Origin: Pigmentibacter sp. JX0631
GTDB lineage: Bacteria; Bdellovibrionota_B; Oligoflexia; Silvanigrellales; Silvanigrellaceae
Direction of reading: 5' to 3'
DNA: 64,000 nt
NCBI RefSeq assembly: GCF_029873255.1
Contig: NZ_CP123622.1
Location: 1,024,501 to 1,088,500 of the forward strand
The notes below the pieces were generated by a model. The model saw nothing but the letters and a program-made list of their open reading frames with translations, was not told the DNA's origin and ran no database searches. Within the stretch, counting starts at the first letter, position 1; the number at the start of each line of letters is the position of its first letter. The position numbers were made by a program, and so were the translations under genes. Positions 45,989-54,681 of this stretch are shown here, one piece after another.

Positions 45989-46933
45989 ATGAATCTTAAA
46001 GGAAGATCATTAAATAATCTGTTTGATTTAAATATTGATGAGTTTAATTATATTTTGAATTTAGCCCATCAGGTAAAGAAAGAAAAGAAAAGTAATATTT
46101 TTCCGAAAAGACTGCAAAATAAAAATATTGCTTTAATATTTGAAAAGCCAAGCACCAGAACCCGTTGTTCCTTTATTGTAGCTGCGCATGATGAGGGTGC
46201 GCATGCAGAATCACTATCTGGCAGAGATATCCATTTAGGTGAAAAAGAAAGTATTGAAGATACAGCTAGAGTTCTAGGAAGATTGTTTGATGGGATTATG
46301 TTCAGGGGATTTAAGCATAAAACTCTTGAAATGTTAATTAATTATGCAAATGTTCCAGTGTGGAATGCCTTAACAGATATTCATCACCCGACTCAAGCAA
46401 TTGCAGATATTATGACATGCCAAGAATATTTAGGTAAATTAAATGGAAAAAAAATTGTTTATTTAGGAAATGGGAATAACAACGTAACTCATTCACTTTT
46501 AATTGCAAGCAGTATAATGGGAATGGAGATTGTTATTAGTTGTCCAGAAAGGTACTATCCAGATCAAAGCATAGTACAGCAATGCATTAAGCTTAGTAAA
46601 AACTCCAAAGCTAAGATTTCTATTTTAAATAATCCCATTGAAGCAGTAAAAAATGCTGATTGTATTTATACTGATGTTTGGATCTCAATGGGTGAAGAAA
46701 AAAACAGTAATAATGAAGAGAAATGCAAAGAACTTTTACCTTATCAAGTAAACAAAAAAATAATGTCAGCTACAAAAAACTCAGAATGTTTTGTCCTTCA
46801 TTGTTTACCAGCATATAAAAACTTGGAAATAACTAGCGATATATTTGAAGAAAACAATAAATTTATTTTTGATTTAGCTGAAAATAGAATGCATAGCATT
46901 AAGGCTGTAATGCTTGCTACTTTAATCAATTAA
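45989..46933 (+). CDS. argF: ornithine carbamoyltransferase
   Basis: A 314-residue enzyme making citrulline from ornithine and carbamoyl phosphate. ATG 45989 lies one base after the carB stop with GAGGGA as its ribosome site; the in-frame ATG 45974 overlaps that site. The carbamoyl phosphate loop EKPSTRTRCSF, the second-site DIHHPTQAIAD, the ornithine loop DVWISMGEE and HCLPAY, and ENRMHSIKA are all present. SMG distinguishes it from aspartate and putrescine carbamoyltransferases. The carAB-argF order ties carbamoyl phosphate production to arginine synthesis. It ends overlapping the convergent lepB by 4 bases. Confidence 0.93.
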   Translation: MNLKGRSLNNLFDLNIDEFNYILNLAHQVKKEKKSNIFPKRLQNKNIALIFEKPSTRTRCSFIVAAHDEGAHAESLSGRDIHLGEKESIEDTARVLGRLFDGIMFRGFKHKTLEMLINYANVPVWNALTDIHHPTQAIADIMTCQEYLGKLNGKKIVYLGNGNNNVTHSLLIASSIMGMEIVISCPERYYPDQSIVQQCIKLSKNSKAKISILNNPIEAVKNADCIYTDVWISMGEEKNSNNEEKCKELLPYQVNKKIMSATKNSECFVLHCLPAYKNLEITSDIFEENNKFIFDLAENRMHSIKAVMLATLIN

Positions 46934-47637
46934 TTTTTTATTGGAACAAACCACCTATCATTTCTAAAGCCAGGAATAATAGTTCCTGGTTGATCATATG
47001 TAGAGTATGCAATGCTAAAAGCTCTACCATAGATTCTGTCTTGATCCATAAAGCCCCAAAATCTACCATCCGCAGAATTATCTCGATTGTCGCCGATAAC
47101 AAGTAATTTCCCTTCTGGAACAACCCAAACTTGAGTTTCTGTATCTGTTAAACTATTCGATTTTCTTTTCAAAATATAATGCGGTTCTTTGCTAAAGCCT
47201 GATTCAAGAAATAAGTTATACTCATCACCAGTCTCCCCACCTCCAAGATTTTCCATAATGGCTCTATTCGTCTGAAATTCTTGCTTGGCAAGAACACCAT
47301 TTATTGTTAATATTCCATTCGTAAAGGAAACTTTATCTCCAGGTATTCCAACAACTCTTTTAATTAAAGTCAAACTATTTTCTGATTCTGGTCCTTGAAA
47401 GACCACTATATCTCCTCTTTCTGGTTGAGACCAACTATAGATTCGGGTTTGCATAAATGGCAACATGATTCCATATGATAATTTATTTACTATGACATGA
47501 TCCCCAATTTTCAAAGTTGGTAATAAAGAACCAGTTGGAATAACATACCAATTTAAGAAGGTAGATCGAAAAATGAAAATAACTGATATAATCGTTATAA
47601 TTGATTGGAGTTCCTGAATTAGCTTACCTTTGTTCAT
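46930..47637 (-). CDS. lepB: signal peptidase I
   Basis: A 235-residue membrane protease from ATG 47637 (GAGG upstream). Upstream in-frame codons to 47817 would overlap the divergent gene and are rejected. One N-terminal membrane helix (IITIISVIFIFRSTFLNWY) precedes the catalytic domain. The nucleophile is Ser37 in PTGSLLPTLKIGD, where the common SM is replaced by SL, and the general base is Lys93 in LIKRVVGIPGD. VIGDNRDNSADGRFWG is the box E signature. It removes signal peptides such as that of the flavoprotein at 37355. Confidence 0.92.
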   Translation of the reverse strand: MNKGKLIQELQSIITIISVIFIFRSTFLNWYVIPTGSLLPTLKIGDHVIVNKLSYGIMLPFMQTRIYSWSQPERGDIVVFQGPESENSLTLIKRVVGIPGDKVSFTNGILTINGVLAKQEFQTNRAIMENLGGGETGDEYNLFLESGFSKEPHYILKRKSNSLTDTETQVWVVPEGKLLVIGDNRDNSADGRFWGFMDQDRIYGRAFSIAYSTYDQPGTIIPGFRNDRWFVPIKN

Positions 47638-47722
47638 ATAATCTAAAACCTCATTTACAAGAGTCAAACAGGGTATATCATACACTGACACAATTGCGAG
47701 TATATGTAAAAGGAGTTGTATT

Positions 47723-49780
47723 TTGAAATTATTTAAGCATATAGCAAGCGGAGTTGATAAGTTCATACATGCTGGCAATTTAAAGTACGATTTAAACTCT
47801 ATCCTTTCCAGTGCCAATCCAGACGTTTCATTAGAAGAGAGAATTCTTTGGATTCAAAAGCTAATGTATTGGATTCGTTCTACAGAAAAAATTCCACTCC
47901 AATTTGATTCTTCGATAGGCCAAATTCATACTGCAAGAGTTAGCTTTATTTTGCAATTACTTGATAGAAATATTGAATGGAAAATTGCCGTTTCTAAAAT
48001 TTTCCGTTCCGTCATTCAAGAAACAAGTTCTTTACAACTTTTTTGTGATACAGGTCTTCCTAAAGAAGTCGGTTTTTTACAAGAAGCCACTGATAGATTT
48101 TTAAATAAATTAATTCCTACACCCCCAGATGACAAAGAACTTTCAGAACTTTTTTTAAAAATATTTCCCCGCACTGAAGATGCTATTTGGGTTAAAAACT
48201 TAACAAAAGAAACAATAGTAAAAATTATAGAACTATTTGAATTTCAATCAACTAATGAAAATTTATGGGAGAAAATTCATTTTGAAATTACTGAAGCGAT
48301 ATGTATAATTGTTAGCCAAATTCATGCAATAGGACTATCTGATGGGGTAAGAAAAAGAACCAACTTAACATCAGTAAAGGAATCTCCTTTTTTACTTTTA
48401 AACGAATCTATTGATGAATTTTTAAATTTTCAAACTTTGCAAAAAACTGAAGTAATTATTAACTCAATATTAAAATGTAATCATAATATAAAATTATGTA
48501 GATATGCAATTCAAGAAGTTTTTCAACACTTAGAAGATTATGGAATTAGCGTAACATTAGTTTATCAATTAGAAAAATTAACTTTCCACCTAGATAGATT
48601 AGAAGTTCTACTAATTTTCTTGTATTCAAGAGAAAGTATATATAATTCAAATATTATTCAAAATTTTATTTCTAAACTTATTAAAGAAAGTTTAGCAAAA
48701 AAAAGCTTAAAAGCATTGATTCAAACAAACTTAAATCAATTATCAAGAAAAATTGCAGAAAGAGCTGGGAAAACAGGTGAACATTATATAACCAGCAATA
48801 AAAAAGAATATTTTTACATGTTTAAATGTGCCGCAGGAGGTGGTATAGTTACTGCTTTTACAACATTTATTAAATTCTTTATCGTAACAACTAAATTACC
48901 TCACTTTTTTGAAGGATTTTTTGCTTCAATAAATTATGCAGCTAGTTTTGTATTTATTCAACTTTGCGGTTTTACACTAGCAACTAAACAACCTTCAATG
49001 ACAGCAGCTGCGCTTGCAGGAAAATTACATGATATTAAAGAAAGTTCTTCCTTAAATAGTTTTGTAGATGAAATAACAAAATTAACTCGTTCACAATTTT
49101 CTGCTATTTTAGGAAATATTATTCTTGTTGTTCCAATTTCTTTATTAATTGATTTTCTTTACAAAAAAATAACTGGGCATAGCGCTATTACACCTGAAAA
49201 AGCTTATGCAACGATCCATTCCTTTAGTATTTTTGGACCCAGTATTTTTTATGCAATATTTACTGGTTTTTTATTATGGTTTTCTAGTTTAGCTGCGGGA
49301 TGGATTGAAAATTGGGCTGTTTATAGAAGACTTCCAGAAGCAATTGCAAAAAACAAACGTCTTATTTTTTTACTAGGAAGTGAAAAAAGTGAAAAAATTT
49401 CTAAATTTTTTGCGAATAATATCTCTGGATTTGGGGGAAATATTTCTTTAGGTTTTATGTTAGGAATGACTCCTCAATTTGGTAATTTTTTTGGTATCCT
49501 TTTAGATATACGACATGTAACTTTAGCCTCAGGATCTTTCGCTTTTGCATTATCAGCATTGGACTTTACAAATGTAAATAAATATGAGTTTATAAATGCT
49601 TGTTTAGGAATTATAATGATTGGTATTTTAAATGTTTCAGTAAGTTTTTATTTAGCTCTTTCTGTCGCTATAAGAGCTAGAAAAGTTCAAAGTTTGGAAA
49701 GAAAACAAATAAGAGTTGCATTATTTAAAAGACTTATTTCTTCACCACTTGAATTTTTGTATCCTTATTCAAAAAAATAA
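47723..49780 (+). CDS. PF10136-type multi-pass membrane protein (annotated as site-specific recombinase, Gcr family)
   Basis: A 685-residue protein from TTG 47723 with AAAGGAG upstream. Residues 1-350 are a soluble helical region. From about residue 370 the chain has several membrane helices with the family hallmarks GEHYITSNKKEYFYMFKCAAGGG, INYAASFVFIQLCGFTLATKQPS, MTAAALAGKL and TPQFGNFFGILLDIRHVTLASG. Databases call this family site-specific recombinase after a gonococcal gene, but nothing here resembles a tyrosine or serine recombinase active site. A membrane role is more likely. It is divergent from lepB and 16 bases before the next gene. Confidence 0.8.
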   Translation: MKLFKHIASGVDKFIHAGNLKYDLNSILSSANPDVSLEERILWIQKLMYWIRSTEKIPLQFDSSIGQIHTARVSFILQLLDRNIEWKIAVSKIFRSVIQETSSLQLFCDTGLPKEVGFLQEATDRFLNKLIPTPPDDKELSELFLKIFPRTEDAIWVKNLTKETIVKIIELFEFQSTNENLWEKIHFEITEAICIIVSQIHAIGLSDGVRKRTNLTSVKESPFLLLNESIDEFLNFQTLQKTEVIINSILKCNHNIKLCRYAIQEVFQHLEDYGISVTLVYQLEKLTFHLDRLEVLLIFLYSRESIYNSNIIQNFISKLIKESLAKKSLKALIQTNLNQLSRKIAERAGKTGEHYITSNKKEYFYMFKCAAGGGIVTAFTTFIKFFIVTTKLPHFFEGFFASINYAASFVFIQLCGFTLATKQPSMTAAALAGKLHDIKESSSLNSFVDEITKLTRSQFSAILGNIILVVPISLLIDFLYKKITGHSAITPEKAYATIHSFSIFGPSIFYAIFTGFLLWFSSLAAGWIENWAVYRRLPEAIAKNKRLIFLLGSEKSEKISKFFANNISGFGGNISLGFMLGMTPQFGNFFGILLDIRHVTLASGSFAFALSALDFTNVNKYEFINACLGIIMIGILNVSVSFYLALSVAIRARKVQSLERKQIRVALFKRLISSPLEFLYPYSKK

Positions 49781-49796
49781 TTTTACGGAGTGATTT

Positions 49797-50891
49797 ATGT
49801 CGAATCTTTTTGATCCAATTAAAATCGGTGATTTGAGCCTAAAAAATAGAATTATTTTAGCACCCCTGACAAGATGCAGAGCAAATTATGAAAGAGTACC
49901 TAATCAATTAATGGCAGAATACTATGCTAAGCGAAGCGAATTTGGTTTGCTGATTACAGAAGCTACTTCCGTTGAATTACAAGGAGTTGGTTACCCAAGA
50001 ACCCCTGGAATTTGGAGTGATCAACAACTCCATGCTTGGAGCAAAATAACAGATGCTGTTCACAATAAAGGTGGTTTAATTTTCTTGCAACTTTGGCATG
50101 TAGGGAGAATATCAGATAGTATCTATACAAACTCTACACCAGTAGCACCAAGTGCTGTTAAACCAAATGCTAGAATATCTTTAATTCGCCCTGAAAAATA
50201 TTTTGAAACTCCTAGAGAATTAAGACAAAACGAAATTAAAGATATCGTGATTTCCTTTCAAAAAGCTGCACAAAATGCTAAAAAAGCCGGCTTTGATGGA
50301 GTAGAAATTCATGGTGCAAATGGATATTTATTAGATCAATTTTTACAATCCTCAACAAATTTAAGAAATGATGAATATGGTGGATCTTTGACAAAAAGAT
50401 TAAAATTCCCATTAGAAGTAACAGATGCTGTGATAGATGTTTGGGGCTCTGGCCGGGTTGGTTATCATATTGCACCGCGGTGTGATGCTCATGATATGAA
50501 AGATGAAAATCCTATTGAAACATTTAGTGCTTTAGTATCAGAACTCTCTAAAAGAAAAATTGCATTTATTTGTGCTAGAGAACATCAAGCTCAAGATAGT
50601 ATAGGCGCAAAATTACGAAAATTATTTGATGGCGTTTATATAGCGAATGAAGGTTTTACAAAAGAATCCGCAGAAAAAATTATTTCGGATGGAAATGCAG
50701 ATGCTGTTGCTTTTGGTAAACTTAGTATATCTAATCCTGATTTAGTCAAAAAGTTTGCAGAAAATATACCCTTAGAACAACCAAATCCTAAAACTTTTTA
50801 TGGAGAAAATAAGTATCTATTTAATCAAGCAGAACCTATGCCATCACAAGGTTTTTACGAGAGCGATAAGTTAGGATACACTACATATTGA
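49797..50891 (+). CDS. old yellow enzyme family alkene reductase (NemA-like)
   Basis: A 364-residue FMN-dependent TIM barrel that reduces activated C=C bonds with NAD(P)H. IKIGDLSLKNRIILAPLTR opens the barrel, ATSVELQGVGYPRTPGIWSD-type and LQLWHVGR strands bind FMN, and FDGVEIHGANGYLLDQFL contains the HxxN pair for substrate anchoring (His-Gly-Ala-Asn). TNLRNDEYGGSLTKR is the family signature. Cys in the TRCRAN segment replaces the Thr/Cys that tunes FMN. CGGAG precedes ATG 49797. Closest functional relatives are N-ethylmaleimide reductases. Confidence 0.9.
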   Translation: MSNLFDPIKIGDLSLKNRIILAPLTRCRANYERVPNQLMAEYYAKRSEFGLLITEATSVELQGVGYPRTPGIWSDQQLHAWSKITDAVHNKGGLIFLQLWHVGRISDSIYTNSTPVAPSAVKPNARISLIRPEKYFETPRELRQNEIKDIVISFQKAAQNAKKAGFDGVEIHGANGYLLDQFLQSSTNLRNDEYGGSLTKRLKFPLEVTDAVIDVWGSGRVGYHIAPRCDAHDMKDENPIETFSALVSELSKRKIAFICAREHQAQDSIGAKLRKLFDGVYIANEGFTKESAEKIISDGNADAVAFGKLSISNPDLVKKFAENIPLEQPNPKTFYGENKYLFNQAEPMPSQGFYESDKLGYTTY

Positions 50892-50904
50892 AAGTAAAAT
50901 AAAA

Positions 50905-51831
50905 TTATTTTTTACTAAATATATTTGCTATATCCAATCCTGAAGTTTCTACTTCCTTAACAAATTCATCATAATCCGTGCTATTTTTTTTGAGTGGAAT
51001 GAGCTCTTGCATATTGTTAATGCTGTTGGGATAGCTCTTAATGCATTCAGCTATAGCAGGGACTAATTTTGCTTTTAAATCTTCACTTAATCCCTTTCTC
51101 GCATATACAGGTTCATTTGGTATTGGTTTAGATAACCATAAAACCTTTGTTTCTTTAGCTATATTTGGATAAATATTAATAACTTTATTTCGTGCATCAT
51201 TTATTTTTTCAGATTTTCCATCCTTCTCTTTAGCAGAAATTGGTGGGGGGTTATAATATGCTGCAGCTGCATCTACCTGCCCTTGCATTAAAGCAATAAT
51301 TGATGCATCCATACTTCCCGTCGGAACTTCTTGCGCAAATTTTTTATTATTTTTTTTCATTAAAATTTTTGGGTATATATAACTAGATGCAGAACTTGCA
51401 TCAGAAAATGCAAATTTTTTACCTTCAAGATCTTTTATTTCATTTATACTTGAAGTAGATTTCACAAAAATTGCTGATTGATAAGTTGTTGTACCATAGC
51501 GAATAACTTGTAATAATGGTTCTGCACCAAATTTATTTTTAGCTATTAGAAAGCTGACAATATCCCCAAAAGCGAGATCAACTTTTTGCGCACCAATAGC
51601 TTCTACAACGGCAATATAACTATTTGGTACTTGAATATTAATAAAAATCTTTGATTTATCTTCAATACATTTTGCTACAGGTTTAGCACTATCAAGAGCT
51701 TTTGTAGCATGCCCTGAAGGAACTATAGCTATTTTTAAAGGGTTATTTCTAGAACCTAATTGATCTGCTGCAACAACACTATTAGAAATTAAAGCAGAAA
51801 AAAAAATGCTTGTAAATATTTTTAATTTCAT
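50905..51831 (-). CDS. PhnD-like periplasmic phosphate/phosphonate-binding protein (orphan)
   Basis: A 308-residue binding protein from ATG 51831 with GAGGA upstream. A Sec signal peptide (MKLKIFTSIFFSALISNSVVAA) precedes LKIAIVPSGHATKALDSAKPVAKCIED, the opening of PhnD/SsuA-type proteins. DLAFGDIVSFLIA and GKKFAFSDASSASSYIYPKILM contain the SSASS-type anion-binding loop. No permease or ATPase for it is adjacent; the metNIQ genes upstream have their own binding protein. It may use a distant ABC transporter or act as a sensor. Confidence 0.78.
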   Translation of the reverse strand: MKLKIFTSIFFSALISNSVVAADQLGSRNNPLKIAIVPSGHATKALDSAKPVAKCIEDKSKIFINIQVPNSYIAVVEAIGAQKVDLAFGDIVSFLIAKNKFGAEPLLQVIRYGTTTYQSAIFVKSTSSINEIKDLEGKKFAFSDASSASSYIYPKILMKKNNKKFAQEVPTGSMDASIIALMQGQVDAAAAYYNPPPISAKEKDGKSEKINDARNKVINIYPNIAKETKVLWLSKPIPNEPVYARKGLSEDLKAKLVPAIAECIKSYPNSINNMQELIPLKKNSTDYDEFVKEVETSGLDIANIFSKK

Positions 51832-51913
51832 CACAAATTCCTCAATTAAACAATTAATCACAAAACAAATATTATTTATTTCATTTTATTTGTCAAAATT
51901 AAAGAATACAAAA

Positions 51914-51956
51914 TTAAAAAGCCTTAAAATGAATTTCTCATCTTAAGGCTTTTTAA
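51914..51956 (-). terminator. intrinsic terminator after metQ
   Basis: AAAAAGCCTTAA (51916-51927) and TTAAGGCTTTTT (51943-51954) form a perfect 12-bp stem, extendable by two A-T pairs, with a 15-base loop. On the minus strand the 3' arm ends in TTTTT and more T follows, as expected 13 bases after the metQ stop. Confidence 0.75.
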
Positions 51957-51968
51957 CTCCAATTAGAC

Positions 51969-52766
51969 TTACCAAGCAGGAACCGCACCAGGGAATAATT
52001 CTTGTGTTTTCTTTAAAACTTCATTAGAATTCATAACAGCTTTTAATTTATCAAATACTTTTTTAGATTTATCAGATTCTTTCACAACTATAACATTAAC
52101 ATAAGGTTTTGCTGTTTTAGGATCTTCTTTTATTAAAGCATCTGCTGGAACAAAACCAGCATTTTTTACAAAATCATTATTTAAAACTGCTGCAGCAACA
52201 TCTTGAACTGCACGCGCCGCCTGCGCAGCATCTACACTTTTAATAACAATATTTTTTGGGTTTTCACTGATGTCTTTAGGAGTAGGCAACTCGCCAACTC
52301 CATCCTTAATTTTAATAATTCCTGCAGTTTTTAAAAGATTTAATGCTCTTCCTTGATTGCTTGGATCATTTGGTATTATTACAACAGATTTGTCAGTTAG
52401 TTCATTTAAATTTTTAATTTTTCTTGAATATACTCCCATAGGATAAATAAAAGTGTTTCCTACAATGGCTAATTTATATCCTTTTCTTGCTTTAGCTTGT
52501 TCCAAAAAAGAAACTGTTTGAAAAATATTAGCATCTATTTCACCAGAATTTAAGGCCTCATTCGGAATTTGATAGTCAGCAAAGGTAATCGTTTTAATTT
52601 CAAGATCATATTTTTCTTTTGCCAATTTTTTAGCAACATCAAAAACTTGAATCATCGGCCCAGCAGTTATACCTACTTTTAAAATATCAGTTGCATGAAC
52701 AGAAAAAGAAAAAATAATTGAAATAAATGACAAACCAATCAAATAAATTAATTTAGCAATTTTCAT
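51969..52766 (-). CDS. metQ: methionine ABC transporter substrate-binding protein
   Basis: A 265-residue NlpA-family binding protein from ATG 52766 (AAAGGAA upstream). The signal peptide ends ...SVHA-TD and has no lipobox Cys, so unlike E. coli MetQ it appears to be a soluble periplasmic protein. LKVGITAGPMIQVFDVAKKLAKE, TFADYQIPNEALNSGEIDAN and FQTVSFLEQ mark the ligand cleft, then IPNDPSNQGRALNLLKTAGII and VDAAQAARAVQDVAAAVLNNDF. It is the last gene of metNIQ, 20 bases after metI. Methionine is the usual ligand; some relatives bind other amino acids. Confidence 0.9.
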   Translation of the reverse strand: MKIAKLIYLIGLSFISIIFSFSVHATDILKVGITAGPMIQVFDVAKKLAKEKYDLEIKTITFADYQIPNEALNSGEIDANIFQTVSFLEQAKARKGYKLAIVGNTFIYPMGVYSRKIKNLNELTDKSVVIIPNDPSNQGRALNLLKTAGIIKIKDGVGELPTPKDISENPKNIVIKSVDAAQAARAVQDVAAAVLNNDFVKNAGFVPADALIKEDPKTAKPYVNVIVVKESDKSKKVFDKLKAVMNSNEVLKKTQELFPGAVPAW

Positions 52767-52786
52767 AAAAATTCCTTTCAAATTAC

Positions 52787-53437
52787 TTAATGAGAAACTT
52801 TTTTTGTAATAAAGTCACCGGTGAATTGAATTACTAAAACGAGCGCAACTAAAGTAACTAATGCCTGCATCATAACAGGAGTATCAAACTGATAATAACC
52901 GTATTGAATAGCCATGTTACCTAATCCACTACCGCCAACAGCTCCTGCCATTGCGGAATATTCTGTTAGACTAACAAATAAAATTGTTGCAGCATTTGCT
53001 ATTCCAGGAACAGCTTCTGGTAGCAAAACTTTAAAAATAATTTGCATAGGTGAAGAACCCATTGCCTGCGCTGCTTCAATAAGACCTTTATTTACGCTAG
53101 CTAATTTACCTTCAACAATTCTAGCAAAAAAGGGAATAGCCGCAACACTTAAAGGAACCATTGCTGCTGCTGTACCAATTGATGAACCTACAATAAATCT
53201 TGTAAAAGGAATAATAGCAACCATTAAAATAACAAATGGTACAGAACGTCCCACAGTAACAATACTACTTAATGTTTTATGAATGATTTTATTTTCATAA
53301 AACATTCCTTTTGCGGTAACAGTTAAGCCGACCGCTATTGGAAGACCTATTATAAAAGCACATACTCCAGCTACTAAAACCATATAAATGGTAGCTAATG
53401 TTGATTCAGTTAGAGTATTTAAAGTTTCCAGAAACAT
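52787..53437 (-). CDS. metI: methionine ABC transporter permease
   Basis: A 216-residue inner-membrane permease with about five hydrophobic helices. The motif facing the ATPase is present as GLIEAAQAMGSSPMQIIFKVLLPEAVPGI (EAA loop), and GGSGLGNMAIQYGYYQFD is typical of MetI. ATG 53437 gives a 32-base overlap with metN, which agrees with coupled expression and with the usual MetI N-terminus. It forms the transport channel with MetN and MetQ. Confidence 0.92.
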   Translation of the reverse strand: MFLETLNTLTESTLATIYMVLVAGVCAFIIGLPIAVGLTVTAKGMFYENKIIHKTLSSIVTVGRSVPFVILMVAIIPFTRFIVGSSIGTAAAMVPLSVAAIPFFARIVEGKLASVNKGLIEAAQAMGSSPMQIIFKVLLPEAVPGIANAATILFVSLTEYSAMAGAVGGSGLGNMAIQYGYYQFDTPVMMQALVTLVALVLVIQFTGDFITKKVSH

Positions 53438-54461
53438 AACCTAAAACCTCAGTAGATATTTTTAACTCTTTTAAATAGTCAATTCCTAATTTAATTTTGT
53501 GCTGTTCACCTGTTATTTGGCACAACATGATTCCAAGTGGAGAATTATTTATTACATCGATATGAGCCTGTAAAATATTGACATTTAAATCAAATTTTTT
53601 AACTAAACCCGATATAATAGATTCGCTTGCACTATCTCCAACAAAGGTAAATTTTAAAATTGGTGAAGAAAATTTATCTGGTGCTACTGAAAGATTATCT
53701 TCAATATGTTGAGGCAAAGTAACATGAAAAGCAGATCTAACTAAAGCCTTTGTTGCTTCAGCTTGAGGATTGCTAAACATTTCAACCATAGAAGAATTTT
53801 CTACAATACTCCCATTTTCTATCACTGCTACACGATGACATATACTTTTTACAACTTCCATTTCATGAGTAATTAATAAAATTGTAACACCAAATTTTTC
53901 ATTTATTGCTTTTAATAATGCTAAAATAGATTTTGTTGTTTCAGGATCAAGCGCGGAAGTAGCTTCATCACACAATAACACTTTAGGATTAGAAGCCAAA
54001 GCCCTAGCTATTGCAACTCTTTGTTTTTGTCCACCACTGAGTTGATGTGGATAATGATTTATTTTATCTAATAAACCAGTTACTTCTAAAAGATATTTAA
54101 CTCTTATTTCAATTTCTTTTTTATTTTTTCCAGCAAATTCTAAAGGCAATGCAACATTTTTAAAAACATTAGCAGAAGATAGAAGATTGAAATGCTGAAA
54201 TATCATTCCAATATTTCTTCTTTGATTGCGCAATTCAGATTCTTTTAAAGAAGTTAAATTAACACTATCAAGAAATACTTCGCCTGCAGTTGGCTTTTCT
54301 AATAAGTTAACAGTACGAAGTAAAGTACTTTTTCCAGCGCCGCTTTTCCCTATAATTCCAAATATTTCACCTTTAGCTACTTCTAAATCTATTCCTTTTA
54401 ATGCATAGGAAATTCCATTTTTGGTATTAAAAGATTTTTTAATTCCTATTAATTTTATCAT
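53406..54461 (-). CDS. metN: methionine ABC transporter ATP-binding protein
   Basis: A 351-residue ATPase. Walker A is GIIGKSGAGKSTLLR (36-50), the signature LSGGQKQRVAIARAL, Walker B KVLLCDEATSALD, and the H-loop ITHE. Residues about 270-345 (FTFVGDSASESIISGL... LGIMLCQITG) form the NIL domain, an ACT-like fold that binds methionine and inhibits the transporter from inside. It is the first gene of metNIQ. The upstream region holds a candidate Cys-rich leader frame and hairpins. Confidence 0.94.
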   Translation of the reverse strand: MIKLIGIKKSFNTKNGISYALKGIDLEVAKGEIFGIIGKSGAGKSTLLRTVNLLEKPTAGEVFLDSVNLTSLKESELRNQRRNIGMIFQHFNLLSSANVFKNVALPLEFAGKNKKEIEIRVKYLLEVTGLLDKINHYPHQLSGGQKQRVAIARALASNPKVLLCDEATSALDPETTKSILALLKAINEKFGVTILLITHEMEVVKSICHRVAVIENGSIVENSSMVEMFSNPQAEATKALVRSAFHVTLPQHIEDNLSVAPDKFSSPILKFTFVGDSASESIISGLVKKFDLNVNILQAHIDVINNSPLGIMLCQITGEQHKIKLGIDYLKELKISTEVLGYVSGNFKYSN

Positions 54462-54492
54462 ATATAAAGCCTAAAAAATAAATCTGATTTTG

Positions 54493-54516
54493 AATAAATT
54501 GAATTCTAAATTTATT
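54493..54516 (-). promoter_or_regulatory. 8-bp inverted repeat between the Cys-rich leader frame and metN
   Basis: AATAAATT (54493-54500) and AATTTATT (54509-54516) are perfectly complementary around an 8-base loop that contains GAATTC. On the minus strand it lies 6 bases after the leader stop and about 30 bases before the metN start. All pairs are A-T, so it would be a weak structure; it could shift with ribosome position on the leader. Confidence 0.3.
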
Positions 54517-54521
54517 ACAAA

Positions 54522-54557
54522 TTAATGACAACAGCAACAATAGCCAGAATAACACAT
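54522..54557 (-). promoter_or_regulatory. candidate Cys-rich leader peptide upstream of metN
   Basis: A complete 11-codon frame from ATG 54557 to TAA 54522-54524 encodes MCYSGYCCCCH, with five Cys including four in a row, 60 bases upstream of metN on the same strand. Runs of one amino acid in a short frame before a gene for uptake of a sulfur amino acid are the form of attenuation leaders, and Cys-run leaders are known in other phyla. It lacks a clear Shine-Dalgarno, which weakens the case. TGT/TGC runs are not expected from base composition in such AT-rich DNA. Confidence 0.35.
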
Positions 54558-54638
54558 TCGTAAAAATTTATATTGGAGAGGATATTTTATAAAAAGAAAA
54601 ATGTTAAGAAATTTCATTTAATTATCTCGCTTTAGCTG

Positions 54639-54681
54639 AAAAAAAAGTGTAATGCCCGCAAGCTGTATATCAAATCGGCAT
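54639..54681 (-). promoter_or_regulatory. hairpin followed by T8 in the metN upstream region
   Basis: On the minus strand ATGCCG (54681-54676) can pair with CGGGCAT (54658-54652) with one bulge, followed by TACAC and then eight T (54646-54639). The GC-containing stem stands out in this AT-rich gap. A minus-strand TTGACT at 54717-54712 with TTTAAG 17 bases later could start a transcript just before it. It may be an attenuator of metN, or simply an insulating terminator. Confidence 0.35.

Noticed and set aside
46970-46989. CCAGGAA-6-TTCCTGG hairpin as a terminator for argF
   Set aside because: It is inside the lepB coding sequence, encodes conserved-looking residues and has no following T-run.
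47638-47817. 60-residue N-terminal extension of signal peptidase
   Set aside because: It would overlap the divergent gene starting at 47723, has no ribosome site, and the internal ATG 47637 gives a normal-length LepB.
54571-54636. Lys-rich frame (KKKNVKKF) upstream of lysC as a lysine leader peptide
   Set aside because: It needs a TTG start that is itself part of the only ribosome-like site, and the likely lysC promoter lies downstream of it.
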